DNA from: Aminobacter sp. J41
GTDB lineage: Bacteria > Pseudomonadota > Alphaproteobacteria > Rhizobiales > Rhizobiaceae
Reading direction: 5' to 3'
Assembly: GCF_000526635.1 (NCBI RefSeq)
Contig: NZ_JAGL01000002.1
Location: 124,001 to 188,000, forward strand
Length of the DNA: 64,000 nt
Shown here: positions 62,722 through 64,000 of the stretch, one piece after another
Numbering within the stretch: position 1 is the stretch's first letter
Layout: every line of letters begins with the position of its first letter
The notes under the pieces: model-generated
Seen by the model: the letters and a program-made list of their open reading frames with translations, nothing else
The model's database searches: none
Told to the model about the DNA's origin: nothing
Position numbers and translations under genes: made by a program

Positions 62722-63072
62722 ATGCCTGCTCATTCGACCCCGCTTGATCTTGTCTTTCACGCTCTCAGCGATCCCACCCGACGCGCTGTGATATCCCGGC
62801 TTGCTGAAGGGGAGATGCCTGTCAGTGCGCTGGCTGAACCGTTCGACATGGCGCTGCCTTCCTTCACACAGCATCTTAGAGTGCTGGAGGAATGCGGATT
62901 GATCGCCAGTGAAAAGCGCGGGCGCAGCCGCTGGTGCCGGCTAGAACGGGACCGGTTCGAGGAGGCTGCCAACTGGATGGAAATGGAGCGACGGCGCTGG
63001 GCTGAACGGCTGGACCGGCTGGAAGTCTATCTGGACAAGTTGGAGGCGAATGATGACGGAAAAGCTCTTTGA
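62722..63072 (+). CDS. ArsR-family transcriptional regulator
   Basis: Winged-HTH regulator of 116 residues. The HTH is FHALSDPTRRAVISRLAEGEMPVSALAEPFDMALPSFTQHLRVLEECGLI, with the typical wing SEKRGRSRWCRL. The metal-sensing cysteine box of ArsR is absent, so this is the non-metal subgroup that is usually paired with an SRPBCC gene. The start has no strong ribosome-binding site. Its 3' end overlaps the SRPBCC gene by 23 bp. Confidence 0.88.
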   Translation: MPAHSTPLDLVFHALSDPTRRAVISRLAEGEMPVSALAEPFDMALPSFTQHLRVLEECGLIASEKRGRSRWCRLERDRFEEAANWMEMERRRWAERLDRLEVYLDKLEANDDGKAL

Positions 63073-63541
63073 AGCCTGGTCTCTCGAGCGTGAGATCGTT
63101 CTGGTCAAGGTTCTGAAACACCCAAGGGACAAGGTTTTCGCCGCCTGGACGGATCCGGAAGCTCTCGCACAGTGGTACGGCCCTGCTGGTCTAGGCATTG
63201 AGACCTATGAGGCCGATATTAGAGAAGGTGGTGTGTGGCGGTTCGATATGGTTGGCCATTTCGAGGGCCAGCACCAGCGTTTCTCCACTCTCATGCGCTT
63301 CCTGAAAATCGTTCCCAACGAAGCGATCGTAGTGGACTACGGTACCCCTGAGCCCGATGATCCTGATCGCTTCTATATGATCATCACGTTCGACGAGCAG
63401 GCGGATGGCAAGACCGTGCTGACCATTCGGCAGCTTCACCCCAACCGCGAGCGGCGGCAAACAGTCATCAACTTTGGCGCGGTGGAATACGGTCTGCAGA
63501 CTTTGGACGGCCTTGCGGCTTGGCTCGATCGCGAACACTGA
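63050..63541 (+). CDS. SRPBCC (AHSA1-like) domain protein
   Basis: Small ligand-binding START/Bet v1-fold protein of 163 residues. Family motifs are VLKHPRDKVFAAWTDPEALAQWYGP, the central REGGVWRFDMVGHFEG and the C-terminal GAVEYGLQTLDGLAAWL helix. The ATG lies inside the 3' end of the ArsR gene, with GGAGGCGA upstream. ArsR-SRPBCC pairs are frequent in proteobacteria; the SRPBCC protein is thought to bind a hydrophobic or small ligand, but its role here is not known. Confidence 0.88.
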   Translation: MMTEKLFEAWSLEREIVLVKVLKHPRDKVFAAWTDPEALAQWYGPAGLGIETYEADIREGGVWRFDMVGHFEGQHQRFSTLMRFLKIVPNEAIVVDYGTPEPDDPDRFYMIITFDEQADGKTVLTIRQLHPNRERRQTVINFGAVEYGLQTLDGLAAWLDREH

Positions 63542-63603
63542 GGCGGGCAGTTGTTCACGGCCATCAGGCTCCGCCAGCTTATGGAGACTTTGATTGCTGT
63601 GTG

Positions 63604-64000
63604 TCAGCGGCCGAAGGAGCTGGTCTTGAACCCGTCACGGTAAGCGGTTGGTGTCTGTCCTGTAAAGCTGCGAAAGGAAGCATTGAACGCTGAGAGCGAT
63701 TGGTATCCAACACTGAGCGCAATTTCAGTGACCGGGAGATTCGTTTCTGCGAGCATCTCAATTGCGCGGATCATTCGCATTCTCCGCAGAATTTCCCCCC
63801 CCAGCGTTGACCCGTTTCCGCCAGTAGTCTTCGCGCCAGTGTCCTCGGCGTCTGACCGGTCATCCGTGAGACGTCCTCGAACCGAAGCGGCTCAGCCAAA
63901 AGGCTTTCCGTAATCGCCAGCGCGCGTATGACTCCTCGGCTTTTGCCTGTCGGGATGGTTGCCTTGCTCGGGGTGTCTGCCAATCGCCAGGTTACCATCT
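63604..64000 (-). pseudogene. AraC-family regulator, frameshifted C-terminal part (5' end outside window)
   Basis: The C-terminal AraC DNA-binding domain is readable in two frames. The upstream frame gives FEDVSRMTGQTPRTLARRLL then AETGQRW; it then runs into a tract of eight G (63795-63802) and a stop a few codons later. The downstream frame resumes with ILRRMRMIRAIEMLAETNLP then VTEIALSVGYQSLSAFNASF and ends SFGR-stop at 63604. Six G in the tract would restore the usual domain length. The break is therefore a +2 or -1 indel in a homopolymer: a real pseudogene, a phase-variable switch, or a sequencing error. Confidence 0.7.

Noticed and set aside
1-64000. tRNA, rRNA, CRISPR arrays, integrases or transposases
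   Set aside because: No cloverleaf-like sequence, regularly spaced repeat array or recombinase motif was noticed on either strand.

Overview
The window looks like chromosomal DNA from a high-GC alphaproteobacterium of the order Hyphomicrobiales (Rhizobiales), most likely the Phyllobacteriaceae or a close relative. The grounds are the gene families present (RutR-type pyrimidine regulator, PreTA, alpha-2-macroglobulin next to PbpC, DUF930, many TRAP and TTT receptors), the GC-rich third codon positions, and a palindromic intergenic element of the kind common in this order. No rRNA, tRNA, CRISPR array, prophage or intact insertion sequence was seen. The first and last genes are cut by the window edges.

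Region 1 (1-13.4 kb) is a reductive pyrimidine catabolism locus. PreT and PreA (dihydropyrimidine dehydrogenase) form one minus-strand operon. A second minus-strand run encodes an omega-amino-acid (beta-alanine) aminotransferase, a beta-ureidopropionase-type amidohydrolase, dihydropyrimidinase and an ABC importer (ATPase, two permeases, NMT1-like binding protein). A RutR-like repressor is divergent from it. Matching RutR-type half-sites lie before the aminotransferase/rutR pair and before preT, so both operons probably form one regulon. A DMT exporter and a small unknown gene sit between the two operons.

Region 2 (13.4-34.3 kb) is mixed housekeeping and envelope: a VapBC toxin-antitoxin pair, a lytic transglycosylase lipoprotein, an OafA/SGNH acyltransferase, an oligopeptide-type binding protein, the alpha-2-macroglobulin/PbpC envelope pair, a ferredoxin reductase divergent from an aromatic aminotransferase, a secreted metallo-beta-lactamase-fold protein, an MFS exporter, and a ppx-rlmE operon closed by a clear terminator.

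Region 3 (34.3-61.2 kb) is a string of uptake-plus-catabolism modules, each with its own regulator. (a) Ornithine cyclodeaminase-like, MmgE/PrpD and M29/NicX-like enzymes with a TRAP transporter and an IclR regulator. (b) A TctABC transporter divergent from a LysR regulator with two HTH domains, followed by a DUF1932 dehydrogenase and a YdiJ-type D-2-hydroxyacid dehydrogenase. (c) A TRAP transporter, DUF1330 protein, IclR regulator, HpaI aldolase, HpaH hydratase, intradiol dioxygenase and GntR regulator, then a second lone TRAP receptor with a TIM-barrel enzyme and type II dehydroquinase. Several strong palindromes in the promoters here are probably operators. A frameshifted tail of another solute receptor lies between modules (a) and (b).

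Region 4 (61.2-64 kb) holds a DUF930 exported protein, a RibD/DHFR-fold reductase, an overlapping ArsR/SRPBCC pair, and the frameshifted end of an AraC-type regulator.

No wholly new system is evident. The best leads are the operator architecture, an SD-sequestering hairpin before preT, and the chemically mismatched aromatic module (c).
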